NCBI RefSeq assembly: GCF_016595245.1
Contig: NZ_JAENHM010000084.1
Location: forward strand, 62,001-126,000
Reading direction: 5' to 3'
DNA from: Azospirillum endophyticum
Lineage (GTDB): Bacteria > Pseudomonadota > Alphaproteobacteria > Azospirillales > Azospirillaceae
Length of the DNA: 64,000 bases
Position 1 is the first letter of the stretch. The number at the start of each line of letters is the position of its first letter. Both the position numbers and the translations under genes were made by a program. Of this stretch, positions 18,034-28,692 are shown one piece after another. The notes below the pieces were generated by a model. It saw only the letters and a list, made by a program, of their open reading frames with translations, was not told the origin of the DNA and ran no database searches.

Positions 18034-19146
18034 TCAGCCGGCGGGCAGCGATGTGTTGGGTGGCGGTGGCAGCAGCCGGGCGTGATCCATGGTCCAGCCG
18101 GCGCGGACCGTCTCGTCGCGGCGGGCGCCGGCCCGGCCCGGCTGGTTGAGTTCCTGGACGATGACCATGCTGCCGTCGGCGCAGCGCACGAAATGCCGCA
18201 CCACCCCGCCGAGCAGGATCGAATCCTCGATCCGGCCGGCGACGCTGGTGGGATCGGCGCGGTCGGTCAGCATCATGTTCTCCGGCCGGACCAGCAGCAC
18301 GCCGCGGTCGCCGGGCCTGACCGGCCGGTCGGGCGCCGGCACCGGGAAGGCGCCGAGCGCGGTCTTCAGCGTGACGGTGCCGCCCTCCCCCGCCGCGATC
18401 TCGCCGGGGATCAGGTTGGAGCTGCCGATGAACTCGGCGCTGAACACGGTCTCCGGCTTGAAATAGAGGGTGTCGGGCTGTCCCTGCTGCTCGATCCGGC
18501 CACCGTTCATCAGGACGATGCGGTCGGACATCGTCAGCGCCTCGTCCTGGTCGTGCGTCACGTAGAGCATGGTGATGCCGAGCTCGGCATGGAGCCGCTT
18601 GATCTCGAGCTGCATCTGCTCGCGCAGCTTCTTGTCGAGCGCGCCGAGCGGCTCGTCCATCAGGATCAGCGCCGGATTGTAGACGATGCAGCGGGCGAGC
18701 GAGACGCGCTGCTGCTGGCCGCCCGACAGTTCGCGCGGTTTGCGGCCGGCGACGTGGCCAAGCTGGATCAGGTCGAGCACCCCGGTGACCTTGCGCCGGA
18801 TCTCGTCCTTGGGCAGGCCGCGTACCTGCAAGGGGAAGGCGATGTTCTCGAACACCGTCATGTGCGGCATCAGCGCGTAGTTCTGGAACACCATGCCCAG
18901 GCCGCGCCGGTTGGTCGGCAGGGTGGTGGCGTCGCGGCCGTCGATGATGATCCGGCCGGAACTCGGCGCGATCATGCCGGCGATGAGGTTGAGCAGGGTC
19001 GATTTGCCCGAGCCGCTCGGCCCCAGCAGCGTGACGAACTCGCCCTTGGCAATCGACAGGTCGATGCTGTGCAGGGCCTCGAACTCGCCATAGCGTTTCG
19101 TGACGCCCTGGAGCTGGACCATGGCGGAAGCGGACGGAGCGTTCAT
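18034..19146 (-). CDS. ABC transporter ATP-binding protein, PotA type
   Basis: ATPase of 370 residues with the full motif set: Walker A GPSGSGKST (about residue 40), Q-loop MVFQNYALMPHMTV, signature LSGGQQQRVSLAR, Walker B LILMDEPLGALD and switch histidine in YVTHDQDEAL. A C-terminal TOBE domain (about 270-360) is typical of spermidine/putrescine and iron importers. The start MNAPSASAM overlaps the stop of the upstream permease by four bases. It energises the importer made by the adjacent permeases and binding protein. Confidence 0.94.
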   Translation of the reverse strand: MNAPSASAMVQLQGVTKRYGEFEALHSIDLSIAKGEFVTLLGPSGSGKSTLLNLIAGMIAPSSGRIIIDGRDATTLPTNRRGLGMVFQNYALMPHMTVFENIAFPLQVRGLPKDEIRRKVTGVLDLIQLGHVAGRKPRELSGGQQQRVSLARCIVYNPALILMDEPLGALDKKLREQMQLEIKRLHAELGITMLYVTHDQDEALTMSDRIVLMNGGRIEQQGQPDTLYFKPETVFSAEFIGSSNLIPGEIAAGEGGTVTLKTALGAFPVPAPDRPVRPGDRGVLLVRPENMMLTDRADPTSVAGRIEDSILLGGVVRHFVRCADGSMVIVQELNQPGRAGARRDETVRAGWTMDHARLLPPPPNTSLPAG

Positions 19147-19949
19147 GAATGCGCCTCGGTCTTGCGCTGCAGGGCGATGATGCCCAGAGCGATGAGCAAC
19201 GACAGGACGGTGAGCAGGGTCGATACCGCAGCCAGGACCGGCGTCAGTTCCCAGCGGATGGAGCTGTACATCTTGACCGGCAGCGTCATGGCGTCGGTGC
19301 CGGTCAGGAAGTAGGCGACGACCACCTCGTCCAGCGACATCAGGAAGGCGAAGAGCGCGCCGACGGCGATGGCCGGCCCGAGCTGCGGCAGCACCACGCG
19401 GAAGAACACCACCCGCCGCGAGGCCCCCATGATCGACGCCACCGTCTCCAGCGCAATGTCCGAATGCTGCAGTCCCGACATCACCGAGATCATGATGTAG
19501 GGCGTGGTCAGCATGACATGGGCGAGGACGACGCCGGCGGTGGTGTCGAGCAGACCCCAGTTGGAGAATTGCAGGTAGAGCCCGAGGCCGAGGACGATGA
19601 CCGGCACCAGCATCGGCATCATGAAGAGGCCGCGCAGCAAGCCCCGGCCGGGCAGCTCCGACCGTGCCAGCGCATAGGCGGCGGGCACCGCGAGCAGCAG
19701 GGCGATCACCGTGGTGGCGACGGCGACGACCAGGCTCTGCACCATCGATCCCCACCAGGCCGGGTCGGTGAAGAACTGCCGGTAGAGCCCGAGGGAGAAT
19801 TCCCGCGGCGGGAACTCGATCTGTCCGGAATTGCCGAAGGAGATCGGCACGACGATCAGGCTGGGGACCAGCAGAAAGAGATAGCAGAGCCAGGCGGCGG
19901 CGGTGACGAGGCGGCGGGCGACATGGCTGGAGCCGAACAGCGGGTTCAT
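19143..19949 (-). CDS. ABC transporter permease, PotC type
   Basis: Inner-membrane permease of 268 residues with about six helices. The EAA loop reads ETVASIMGASRRVVFFRVVLPQLGP, with the conserved glycine and downstream LP typical of the family. Four-base overlaps with both the upstream permease and the downstream ATPase gene fix the start and show translational coupling. It forms the membrane channel with the PotB-type protein. Confidence 0.93.
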   Translation of the reverse strand: MNPLFGSSHVARRLVTAAAWLCYLFLLVPSLIVVPISFGNSGQIEFPPREFSLGLYRQFFTDPAWWGSMVQSLVVAVATTVIALLLAVPAAYALARSELPGRGLLRGLFMMPMLVPVIVLGLGLYLQFSNWGLLDTTAGVVLAHVMLTTPYIMISVMSGLQHSDIALETVASIMGASRRVVFFRVVLPQLGPAIAVGALFAFLMSLDEVVVAYFLTGTDAMTLPVKMYSSIRWELTPVLAAVSTLLTVLSLLIALGIIALQRKTEAHS

Positions 19950-20806
19950 GCCGCACCTCCCGACAGGCCGCCGCGCACCCGCCCCAGCATCGCGACCAGC
20001 AGGCCCGAGATCGCCAGCAGGGCCACGGCCGTCGCCGAGGCGGCGGTCCAGTCCAGTGTCTGGCGGGTGTAGAAATCGACGAGGTTGGCGACCATCATGT
20101 CCTGCCGTCCGCCGAGCAGGGCCGGGGTGATGTACATGCCGATCGACAGCGTCACGTTGATCAGCACCCCGGCGACGACGCCCGGCATGCTGAGCGGCAG
20201 GATGACTTTCCAGAAGATGCGCAGCGGGCCGGCGCCCATCGTCTCGGCGGCGAGGATGAGCCGGCGGTCCAGCGCCAGCAAGCTGCCGAGGATCGACAGG
20301 ATCATGAAGGGCAGCAGGAAATTGATCATGCCCAGCACCACGCCGACCCGGTTGAACATCATCGGCAGGTTGATCTGGCCGCCGCTGAGGAAGCCGAGCA
20401 GCTGGTTGACCAGCCCCTGGTTGCCGAACACCGCCACCAGCGCGAAGCTCTTGACCAGGATGCTGGTCCAGAACGGCAGCATCACCATCACCAGGCACGC
20501 CGTCCGCCGCCGCGGCGGCTGGGCCGCCAGATGCATGGCGACCGGATAGCCGAAGACCAGGCTGACCAGCGTGCCGGTGATCGCGATCTCGAAGGTGTTG
20601 CGCAGGACCTTGAGGAACAGGGTGCTCGACGCCAGCTCGGCATAGGCTCGCAGGGACAACTGGCCGTCATAGAGGCTGGTCCACAGCGTGAGGCCCAGCG
20701 GATAAAGCAGGATGGCGAACATCAGAACGGTCAGGGGGGCCAGAAGCACTATCGCCGACCAGGGACCGAGACCCGATGCGCCCGATGCGGTGGATGAACT
20801 GGTCAA
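19946..20806 (-). CDS. ABC transporter permease, PotB type
   Basis: Inner-membrane permease of 286 residues with six helices. The N-terminal helix (VLLAPLTVLMFAILLYPLGLTLWTSL) and the EAA loop (ILAAETMGAGPLRIFWKVILPLSMP) are typical of the PotB family. It is the first gene of the importer operon; downstream genes overlap by four bases. A Pro/Ser-rich 15-residue leader precedes the first helix. Its leader mRNA contains a G/C-rich hairpin at 20840-20864. Confidence 0.92.
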   Translation of the reverse strand: MTSSSTASGASGLGPWSAIVLLAPLTVLMFAILLYPLGLTLWTSLYDGQLSLRAYAELASSTLFLKVLRNTFEIAITGTLVSLVFGYPVAMHLAAQPPRRRTACLVMVMLPFWTSILVKSFALVAVFGNQGLVNQLLGFLSGGQINLPMMFNRVGVVLGMINFLLPFMILSILGSLLALDRRLILAAETMGAGPLRIFWKVILPLSMPGVVAGVLINVTLSIGMYITPALLGGRQDMMVANLVDFYTRQTLDWTAASATAVALLAISGLLVAMLGRVRGGLSGGAA

Positions 20807-20880
20807 CGCAGCACGTCCTTCAGTTCCGGCACGGGATCCGGGGGACGCCCTTGGCGCTCCCCCCGGCGGGGTATAATGAA

Positions 20881-20921
20881 ACTATGGTCGCCAATTTTCA
20901 GTAAGGCAACGGGAATTTTCA
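20881..20921 (-). promoter_or_regulatory. Probable promoter and repeat operator of the polyamine-type importer operon
   Basis: On the minus strand TTGCCT, 17 bases, CATAGT forms a plausible promoter in front of the PotB-type permease gene. Two direct copies of AATTTTCA (20893-20900 and 20914-20921) are spaced 21 bases apart, two helical turns, and overlap the -35 region. A related TTTTTC/GAAAAA palindrome lies on the other side of the regulator gene, so the PuuR-like protein is the probable binder (inference). Confidence 0.4.
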
Positions 20922-20963
20922 ATATTCTAAAAATGCCGATGCCGTGCGCCCCGACGACCCGGG

Positions 20964-21614
20964 TCAGATGTCGGCGTTCACCCAGAACACCGTGGCCGGC
21001 CGCGCGCTGCTGTTGGCGAAGCGGTGCGGCTTGTCGCTGGAGAAGGCGAAGCAGTCGCCCTCGTAGAGCATGAAGGTCTCGCCATCGATCTGCAGTTCCA
21101 GCGCGCCGGACAGGACGAAGCCGATCTCCTCGCCCTTGTGCGTGTAGGGCTGCGCGCCGGAACTGCAGCCCGGCTGGATCGCCATGAAGAAGCCGCGCAG
21201 CCGCTTGCTCGCGGCCGGGGAGGCGACGTCCTTGCGGATGCCGTCGAGGTCGAGCAGCGGCGACCTCTCCCCTGCCCGCACGATATAGCGGCTTTCGGTG
21301 TTCTTCGAGGACGACGGGTCGATCAGCCAGGCCGGCATCACCCCGAAGGCGGCGGCGACCGTGTAGACGGTCCGAACCGTCGGCGACACCAATCCCCGTT
21401 CCAACTGCGACAGCGTGCCGATCGACACGCCCGTCGCCTTCGCCAGATCGGTCAGCGTCATGCCCGCCTTGAGCCGCAGATCCCGGATCCGCTTGCCGAG
21501 CTTCTGCGTCTCTTCATCCACATTGGTGCCGGTGTTGGCACCGTTCGCCTGGACGCGCTCGGCGCCATCGTCAGCGGTCTTCGTGTGCGGCATCGATGTG
21601 GCGCATCCGTTCAT
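20964..21614 (-). CDS. XRE family regulator with C-terminal cupin sensor (PuuR-like)
   Basis: Regulator of 216 residues. A helix-turn-helix of the XRE type spans about residues 37-95 (LGKRIRDLRLKAGMTLTDLAKATGVSIGTLSQLERG in part), and a cupin fold occupies the C-terminal third (YTHKGEEIGFVLSGALELQIDGE, then CFAFSSDKPHRFAN). This architecture is that of PuuR, the putrescine-utilisation repressor. It lies between a polyamine-type importer operon and a divergent PuuC-like dehydrogenase gene. An internal ATG at 21593 is an alternative start; neither has a strong ribosome binding site. Confidence 0.9.
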   Translation of the reverse strand: MNGCATSMPHTKTADDGAERVQANGANTGTNVDEETQKLGKRIRDLRLKAGMTLTDLAKATGVSIGTLSQLERGLVSPTVRTVYTVAAAFGVMPAWLIDPSSSKNTESRYIVRAGERSPLLDLDGIRKDVASPAASKRLRGFFMAIQPGCSSGAQPYTHKGEEIGFVLSGALELQIDGETFMLYEGDCFAFSSDKPHRFANSSARPATVFWVNADI

Positions 21615-21694
21615 CTGATCAGGACCGCCGCCAGTGCGGCGGCAGCCATATATTGATCGTCAAGATAGCAACCGGCTTCAGTGATGTCAGTTCA

Positions 21695-21713
21695 TTTTTC
21701 AGAAAACGAAAAA
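21695..21713. promoter_or_regulatory. TTTTTC/GAAAAA operator candidate upstream of the puuC-like gene
   Basis: TTTTTC-AGAAAAC-GAAAAA is a 6-bp inverted repeat in the divergent region between the XRE-cupin regulator and the aldehyde dehydrogenase. It shares the TTTTCAG core with one of the repeats before the importer operon, so it may be a site for the same regulator. Confidence 0.4.
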
Positions 21714-21808
21714 TTTGCGGTGGAGCGGTTCGCCATGATCACCTATCATCCCGCCACCTGATGATGGCCGAACGGCCCTTCACCGACCCCTTGGTGGAAA
21801 GAGATCCC

Positions 21809-23296
21809 ATGTCAGCGACGATCGATTGGCACGCTCGCGCCGCCGCGCTCAGCGTTACCGGCAGCGCCTTCATCGACGGACGCTATGTCCAGGCCCGCTC
21901 GGGCAAGACCTTCGACTGCGTCAACCCGGCGACCGGCAAGGTTCTGGCGCAAATCGCCGCCTGCGACGCCGAGGATGTCGACCATGCGGTCGCGGCGGCG
22001 CGCAAGGCCTTCGAATCCGGCGTCTGGTCGCGCATGGCGCCGCGCGAGCGCAAGAAGCGTCTAGCCGCCTTCGCCGACCTGATCGCCGCCAACACCGAAG
22101 AGCTGGCGCTGCTCGAAACCCTCGACATGGGCAAGCCGATCCGCGACAGCCTCGCGGTCGACCTGCCGCTGTCGGCGCAATGCATCGACTGGTATGCCGA
22201 AGCGATCGACAAGCTTTATGACGAGATCGCGCCCACGGCCCCGACCGCGGTGTCGCTGATCCGCCGCGAGCCGCTCGGCGTCGTCGCCGCGGTGGTGCCG
22301 TGGAACTTCCCGCTGCTGATGGCGGCCTGGAAGCTCGGCCCGATCCTCGCCGCCGGCAATTCGGTGATCCTGAAACCGGCGGAGCAATCGCCGCTCACCG
22401 CCATCAAGCTCGGCGAGCTTGCCGCGTCGGCCGGCATTCCCGACGGTGTGTTCAATGTGCTTCCCGGCTTCGGCGAGACCGCCGGGCGGGCGCTCGGCCT
22501 GCACATGGACGTCGACGCGGTGGCCTTCACCGGCTCGACCGAAGTCGGGAAATACTTCCTCCAATATTCCGGCCAGTCCAACATGAAGCGGGTCGGCCTG
22601 GAGTGCGGCGGCAAGAGCCCGAACATCATCCTGGCCGATGCGCCGGATCTCGATGCGGCGGCGACGGCGGCGGCCTGGGGCATCTTCTATAACCAGGGAG
22701 AAGTCTGCAACGCCGGCTCGCGCCTGATCGTCGAGCGGAGCGTGAAGGACGAGGTCGTCGAGAAGGTGATCGCCGTCGGCGGCGCCATCAAGGTCGGCGA
22801 TCCGCTCGACCCGGCGACGGAGATGGGCGCCATGGTCGATGCCCGGCAGGCTGAGCGGGTCATGGAGTACATCGACAAGGGCAAGGCGGAGGGCGCCACC
22901 CTCCGGCTCGGCGGCAAGCGCATCGCGTCGGACGGCTGCTTCATCGAGGCGACGCTGTTCGACGACGTCACCGGCGGCATGACCATCGCGCGCGAGGAGA
23001 TCTTCGGCCCGGTGCTGGCGACCATCGCCGCGGCGGACGTGGACGATGCGATCCGCATCGGCAACGACACGAGCTACGGCCTCGCCGCGGCGGTCTGGAC
23101 CCGCGACATCAACACCGCCTTCAAGGCGTCCTCCGCGCTCCGCGCCGGCGTGGTCTGGGTCAACTGCTTCGACCATGGCGACATCTCCTCGCCCTTCGGC
23201 GGATTCAAGCAATCTGGCTTCGGGCGGGACAAGTCGCTGCATGCGCTCGAGAAATACACCGAGCTGAAGGCGACCTGGATTCATCTCGGCCGCTGA
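21809..23296 (+). CDS. puuC: Aldehyde dehydrogenase, PuuC-like
   Basis: NAD(P)-dependent aldehyde dehydrogenase of 495 residues, the same length as E. coli PuuC (gamma-glutamyl-gamma-aminobutyraldehyde dehydrogenase), which it resembles throughout, for example LLETLDMGKPIRDSL, QCIDWYAEAIDK and GRDKSLHALEKYTELK at the end. Catalytic residues are visible: the cofactor asparagine in VVPWNFPLL, the glutamate in GLECGGKSPN and the nucleophilic cysteine in NQGEVCNAGSR. The ATG has GGAAAGAG upstream; in-frame codons further upstream encode no conserved sequence. It would oxidise the aldehyde released by the PuuB-like oxidase. It is divergent from the PuuR-like regulator gene. Confidence 0.9.
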   Translation: MSATIDWHARAAALSVTGSAFIDGRYVQARSGKTFDCVNPATGKVLAQIAACDAEDVDHAVAAARKAFESGVWSRMAPRERKKRLAAFADLIAANTEELALLETLDMGKPIRDSLAVDLPLSAQCIDWYAEAIDKLYDEIAPTAPTAVSLIRREPLGVVAAVVPWNFPLLMAAWKLGPILAAGNSVILKPAEQSPLTAIKLGELAASAGIPDGVFNVLPGFGETAGRALGLHMDVDAVAFTGSTEVGKYFLQYSGQSNMKRVGLECGGKSPNIILADAPDLDAAATAAAWGIFYNQGEVCNAGSRLIVERSVKDEVVEKVIAVGGAIKVGDPLDPATEMGAMVDARQAERVMEYIDKGKAEGATLRLGGKRIASDGCFIEATLFDDVTGGMTIAREEIFGPVLATIAAADVDDAIRIGNDTSYGLAAAVWTRDINTAFKASSALRAGVVWVNCFDHGDISSPFGGFKQSGFGRDKSLHALEKYTELKATWIHLGR

Positions 23297-23306
23297 CGCC
23301 GGCACA

Positions 23307-23348
23307 GGAAGGGGCGGGCCGCATCCCTGTGACCTGCCCCGCCCTTCC
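23307..23348 (+). terminator. G/C-rich hairpin between the aldehyde dehydrogenase and lyase genes
   Basis: GGAAGGG...CCCTTCC with further pairing inside (GCGGG/CCCGC, one bulge) forms a strong hairpin starting ten bases after the dehydrogenase stop and ending just before the ribosome binding site of the next gene. There is no T-run. It may be an attenuator or a processing/stability element. Confidence 0.4.
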
Positions 23349-23374
23349 AAGATCTGTATAAGGAGGCCCCGCCC

Positions 23375-24274
23375 TTGCCGCTGCCGCTGTTCCGGGGGCT
23401 GATCCCCGCCTTCCCGACGCCGCTGAACGACGACGGATCGCTCGACGAGAGCGGGCTCGAACGGATCGTCGCCTATCAGATCGAGCGCGGCGCCTCCGGA
23501 CTTCTCCCGCTCGGCGGCACCGGCGAAGCGGCCTCCTTCGACCTCGCCACCGCCCGCCGCATCATGGAGGTCACCGTTTCCGCCGCCGCCGGACGTGTGC
23601 CGGTGATCGGCGGCGTGCTCGCTCCCGGCTTCGGCGGCGCGCTCGACATCGGGCGGATGTGCCGTCAGGCGGGTGCCGACGGCCTCATGGTCATCCCGCC
23701 CTATTACACCCGCACCGACCAGGAGGGGGTGCTGCGCTATTTCCGGGCGCTCGCCCCGGAACTGGGCCTGCCGATCCTCTATTACGACAATCCCTTCCGC
23801 AGCCAGATCGTCACGGCGCCGGAAACCATCGCCCGTCTGGCCGAGGAGCGGCTGATCGTCGGCATGAAGGCGTCGAACACCGATCTCTACCATCTCGACC
23901 GGCTGTCGAAGCTGGTCGACGAGGAGTTCAGCCTGCTGAGCGGCCAGGACACCCTGTTCGTCCAGCAGGTGATCCTCGGGGCCAAGGGCGGCATCCTGAC
24001 CTCGGCTTCGCTGCTGCCCGGCTATTGGGCGAAGATCCAGGCGCTCGCCGAGGCCGGCCGGGTCGCCGACGCGCTGGCGGCCCAGGGCAGGCTGAATCCC
24101 CTGATGGACGCCCTGTTCGCCGAGCAGTTTCCCGAAGCCGTCCGGCGGGCCTTCGCCTTGGTCGGCCTGCCGATCGGCCGGTCGCTCCCGCCGGTCGGAC
24201 GCCTGTCGGATGCCGCGGAAGCGGCGCTCGTCGCCGCCGTCGAAGCGTTGGTGGCGGACGGCACGCTGGCGTAG
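23375..24274 (+). CDS. Dihydrodipicolinate synthase family protein
   Basis: Lyase/aldolase of the DapA/NanA family, 299 residues. Family landmarks: GLIPAFPTPLNDDGSLDESG at the start, the pocket motif LPLGGTGEAASF, the conserved tyrosine in LYYDNPF and the Schiff-base lysine in IVGMKASNTD. The start codon is TTG, supported by a perfect AGGAGG eight bases upstream. It follows the PuuC-like gene by 78 bases, so it probably acts in the same catabolic route, for example as a keto-acid aldolase or a pyrroline-carboxylate-deaminase-like enzyme (inference). The substrate cannot be told from sequence. Confidence 0.87.
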   Translation: MPLPLFRGLIPAFPTPLNDDGSLDESGLERIVAYQIERGASGLLPLGGTGEAASFDLATARRIMEVTVSAAAGRVPVIGGVLAPGFGGALDIGRMCRQAGADGLMVIPPYYTRTDQEGVLRYFRALAPELGLPILYYDNPFRSQIVTAPETIARLAEERLIVGMKASNTDLYHLDRLSKLVDEEFSLLSGQDTLFVQQVILGAKGGILTSASLLPGYWAKIQALAEAGRVADALAAQGRLNPLMDALFAEQFPEAVRRAFALVGLPIGRSLPPVGRLSDAAEAALVAAVEALVADGTLA

Positions 24275-24322
24275 GAGCCGCCCGTTCAAACAGAGTCCCT
24301 CCCCCTGTCCCCTGTTGTCTTT

Positions 24323-24346
24323 CCTATGAAGTCGGAGAATCATAGG
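24323..24346. promoter_or_regulatory. Inverted repeat and AACGACGC box upstream of the second iclR gene
   Basis: CCTATGA and TCATAGG form a perfect 7-bp inverted repeat with a 10-base centre, about 40 bases before the IclR gene. Just after it, AACGACGCCGCGT (24350-24362) recurs with two changes at 25221-25233 before the target operon. Autoregulation by the IclR protein is plausible. Confidence 0.4.
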
Positions 24347-24385
24347 TAAAACGACGCCGCGTCGGCAAAAGGGGGGAACGCCACC

Positions 24386-26069
<1,684 letters not shown>

Positions 26070-26124
26070 CCGGTCAGCCGAAACGACAAGAAACTCCTGA
26101 ACGGAAAATTTGGGGAAACGCTCG

Positions 26125-26970
26125 ATGAAGCTTCTGCGCCATGGCCCGCGGGGGGCCGAGAAACCGGGACTGCTGGACGCCCAGGGCCGCATCCGCGACC
26201 TGTCCGCCCATGTCGACGACATCGCCGGGCGCTGGCTGCTGCCGGACGGGCTGGCGGAGATCGCGGCGCTGCCGGTCGACGGGCTGCCGGTGGTCGACGC
26301 CGCCACCCGCCTGGGGCCTTGCGTCGCCGGCACCGGCAAGTTCGTCTGCATCGGCCTCAACTATTCCGACCATGCGGCGGAGACCGGGGCGACCGTCCCG
26401 TCGGAGCCGGTGATCTTCATGAAGGCGACCTCGACCATCCAGGGACCGGACGACCCGGTGGAGATCCCGCGCGGCTCGGTCAAGACCGACTGGGAGGTCG
26501 AGCTCGGCGTCATCATCGGCAAGACCGCCAAATACGTGTCGGAGGCCGAGGCGCTGGACCATGTCGCCGGCTATTGCGTCGTCAACGACCTGTCGGAACG
26601 TGAATTCCAGATCGAACGCCAGGGCCAGTGGACCAAGGGCAAGAGCTGCGACACCTTCGGCCCCATCGGCCCCTGGCTGGTGACGAAGGACGAGGTGCCC
26701 GATCCGCAGGCGCTGGACATGTGGCTGGAGGTCAACGGCCACCGCTACCAGAACGGCTCGACCCGGACGATGGTCTACGGCGTCGCCCACATCGTCTCCT
26801 ATCTGTCGCAGTTCATGAGCCTGCATCCGGGCGACGTCATCTCCACCGGCACGCCGCCGGGCGTCGGGCTGGGGCTGAAGCCGCCGACCTACCTGAAGCC
26901 CGGCGACCGGATGGAGCTGGAGATCCAGGGCCTCGGCCGCCAGCGCCAGCAGGTGCGGGCGGCGGAGTGA
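26125..26970 (+). CDS. Fumarylacetoacetate hydrolase family protein, probable 2,4-diketo-3-deoxy-L-fuconate hydrolase
   Basis: Soluble metal-dependent C-C hydrolase of 281 residues, the usual size. The FAH domain starts near residue 70 with FVCIGLNYSDHAAE; metal-binding acidic residues appear in DWEVELGVIIG and VVNDLSERE, and the closing STGTPPGVGLGL is typical. In the fucose pathway this family splits 2,4-diketo-3-deoxy-L-fuconate to pyruvate and L-lactate. The ATG at MKLLRHG is chosen (GGGGAAA upstream); an in-frame TTG five codons earlier is less likely. The gene follows the SDR gene by 55 bases. Confidence 0.88.
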   Translation: MKLLRHGPRGAEKPGLLDAQGRIRDLSAHVDDIAGRWLLPDGLAEIAALPVDGLPVVDAATRLGPCVAGTGKFVCIGLNYSDHAAETGATVPSEPVIFMKATSTIQGPDDPVEIPRGSVKTDWEVELGVIIGKTAKYVSEAEALDHVAGYCVVNDLSEREFQIERQGQWTKGKSCDTFGPIGPWLVTKDEVPDPQALDMWLEVNGHRYQNGSTRTMVYGVAHIVSYLSQFMSLHPGDVISTGTPPGVGLGLKPPTYLKPGDRMELEIQGLGRQRQQVRAAE

Positions 26971-27105
26971 CGCCGTCCCGGCCGTGACCTGCCGAGGTTC
27001 CGGCGGCACGGCCTGGAAATAGCGGCCCGAAGTTAGCGGTTTGCTCGACAAAGCAGCCAGACGGTGCGGCCCGGACGGACCGGGCGCACCGGATGGGGAG
27101 GTGCC

Positions 27106-28692
27106 ATGCAGCAAGCGTCGCTCGACACGGCCCCCGGCCGGTTCCGTCCCCTGCCCTCGGGAACCGAACTGCTGCGGCTGGACGACATCACCAAGCGGTT
27201 CCCTGGCGTGCTGGCGCTGGACGGCGTCGACTTCGACCTGCGCCGCGGCGAGGTCCATGCGCTGTGCGGCGAGAACGGGGCCGGCAAATCGACGCTGATG
27301 AAGATCATCAGCGGCCAGTACCAGCCCGACGGGGGCAGCATCACCTACAAGGGCGAGGTCCGGCGCTTCGCCTCCTCGCTCGACGCCGAACGGGCCGGCA
27401 TCGCCATCATCCACCAGGAACTGAACCTCGTCCCGCATCTGAGCGTGGCCGAGAACATCTTCCTGGCGCGCGAACCGAAACGCGGCTGGCCCGGAAAATT
27501 CTTCGTCGACCGTGCCGCGCTGCGCCGGCAGGCCCAGGCCTGCCTCGACCGGCTGGGCGTCGACATCCGCCCCGACGCCCCGGTGAAATCGCTGTCGGTC
27601 GCCCAGTGCCAGATGGTGGAGATCGCCAAGGCACTGTCGCTGAACGCCGAGATCGTCATCATGGACGAGCCGACCTCGTCCCTGACCGAATCCGAGACCG
27701 CCCTGCTGTTCCAGGTGATCCGGGAACTGAAGGAGCAGGGGGTGGGGATCGTCTACATCTCCCATCGGCTGGACGAGATGGCGCTGATCGTCGACCGGGT
27801 CACGGTTCTGCGCGACGGCCGTTACGTCGATACCCGCGCCTTCGCCGACACCTGCGTCGATGAAATCGTCGCGCGGATGGTCGGCCGCTCGCTGGACGAC
27901 AAGTTCCCGGAACGGACCTCCGTACCGACATCCGACGTGCTGATGGAGGTGCGCGGGCTGACCCGCCGCGGCGTCTTCCACGATGTCGGCTTCGACCTCA
28001 GGCGCGGCGAGATCCTGGGCTTCGCCGGGCTGATGGGCGCCGGCCGCACCGAGGTGGCGCGGGCGATCTTCGGCGCCGACCCGCTGGACTCCGGAACCAT
28101 CCGGCTGGGCGACCACGAGATTGCGGTGAAGACGCCGCGCGACGCCATCGCCCACGGCATCGCCTACCTGTCGGAGGACCGCAAGAGCCATGGGCTGGCG
28201 GTCAAGATGTCGGTGACGCAGAACCTGACGCTGGCCAACATGGAGGCGGTGTCCAACGCGCTGGGATTCATCGACCGCAAGGCGGAGGAGCAGGCGGCCT
28301 GGCGCTACATCCAGATGCTGTCGATCCGCACGCCGTCGCCGCACCAAGTGGCCCGGCTGCTGTCGGGCGGCAACCAGCAGAAGATCGTCATCGCCAAATG
28401 GCTGTTCCGCCAGTCGCGCATCCTGTTCTTCGACGAGCCGACGCGCGGCATCGACGTCGGCGCCAAGTTCGCCATCTACCAGCTTCTCGACCGGCTGGCC
28501 GCCGAGGGGATCGGCGTGGTGCTGATCAGCTCGGAACTGCCGGAGATCCTCGGCCTGACCGACCGTGTCGCCGTCTTCCACGAAGGACGGATCACCGCCG
28601 TGCTGAACACGCGCGAGACCAGCCAGGAAGACATCATGCATTTCGCCTCGGGCCATGGCCGCCCGGCGGCAGCGGGAACCGGAACGCCATGA
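27106..28692 (+). CDS. Sugar ABC transporter ATP-binding protein (RbsA/MglA type)
   Basis: Fused two-domain ATPase of 528 residues. The first cassette has Walker A GENGAGKST and Walker B IVIMDEPTSSLT; the second has the degenerate P-loop region GLMGAGRTEVAR, the signature LSGGNQQK and ILFFDEPTRGIDVG, all typical of RbsA-like sugar importers. The ATG has GGGGAGG at good distance. The stop codon overlaps the permease start by four bases. It belongs to the deoxy-sugar operon and drives sugar uptake. Confidence 0.95.
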   Translation: MQQASLDTAPGRFRPLPSGTELLRLDDITKRFPGVLALDGVDFDLRRGEVHALCGENGAGKSTLMKIISGQYQPDGGSITYKGEVRRFASSLDAERAGIAIIHQELNLVPHLSVAENIFLAREPKRGWPGKFFVDRAALRRQAQACLDRLGVDIRPDAPVKSLSVAQCQMVEIAKALSLNAEIVIMDEPTSSLTESETALLFQVIRELKEQGVGIVYISHRLDEMALIVDRVTVLRDGRYVDTRAFADTCVDEIVARMVGRSLDDKFPERTSVPTSDVLMEVRGLTRRGVFHDVGFDLRRGEILGFAGLMGAGRTEVARAIFGADPLDSGTIRLGDHEIAVKTPRDAIAHGIAYLSEDRKSHGLAVKMSVTQNLTLANMEAVSNALGFIDRKAEEQAAWRYIQMLSIRTPSPHQVARLLSGGNQQKIVIAKWLFRQSRILFFDEPTRGIDVGAKFAIYQLLDRLAAEGIGVVLISSELPEILGLTDRVAVFHEGRITAVLNTRETSQEDIMHFASGHGRPAAAGTGTP

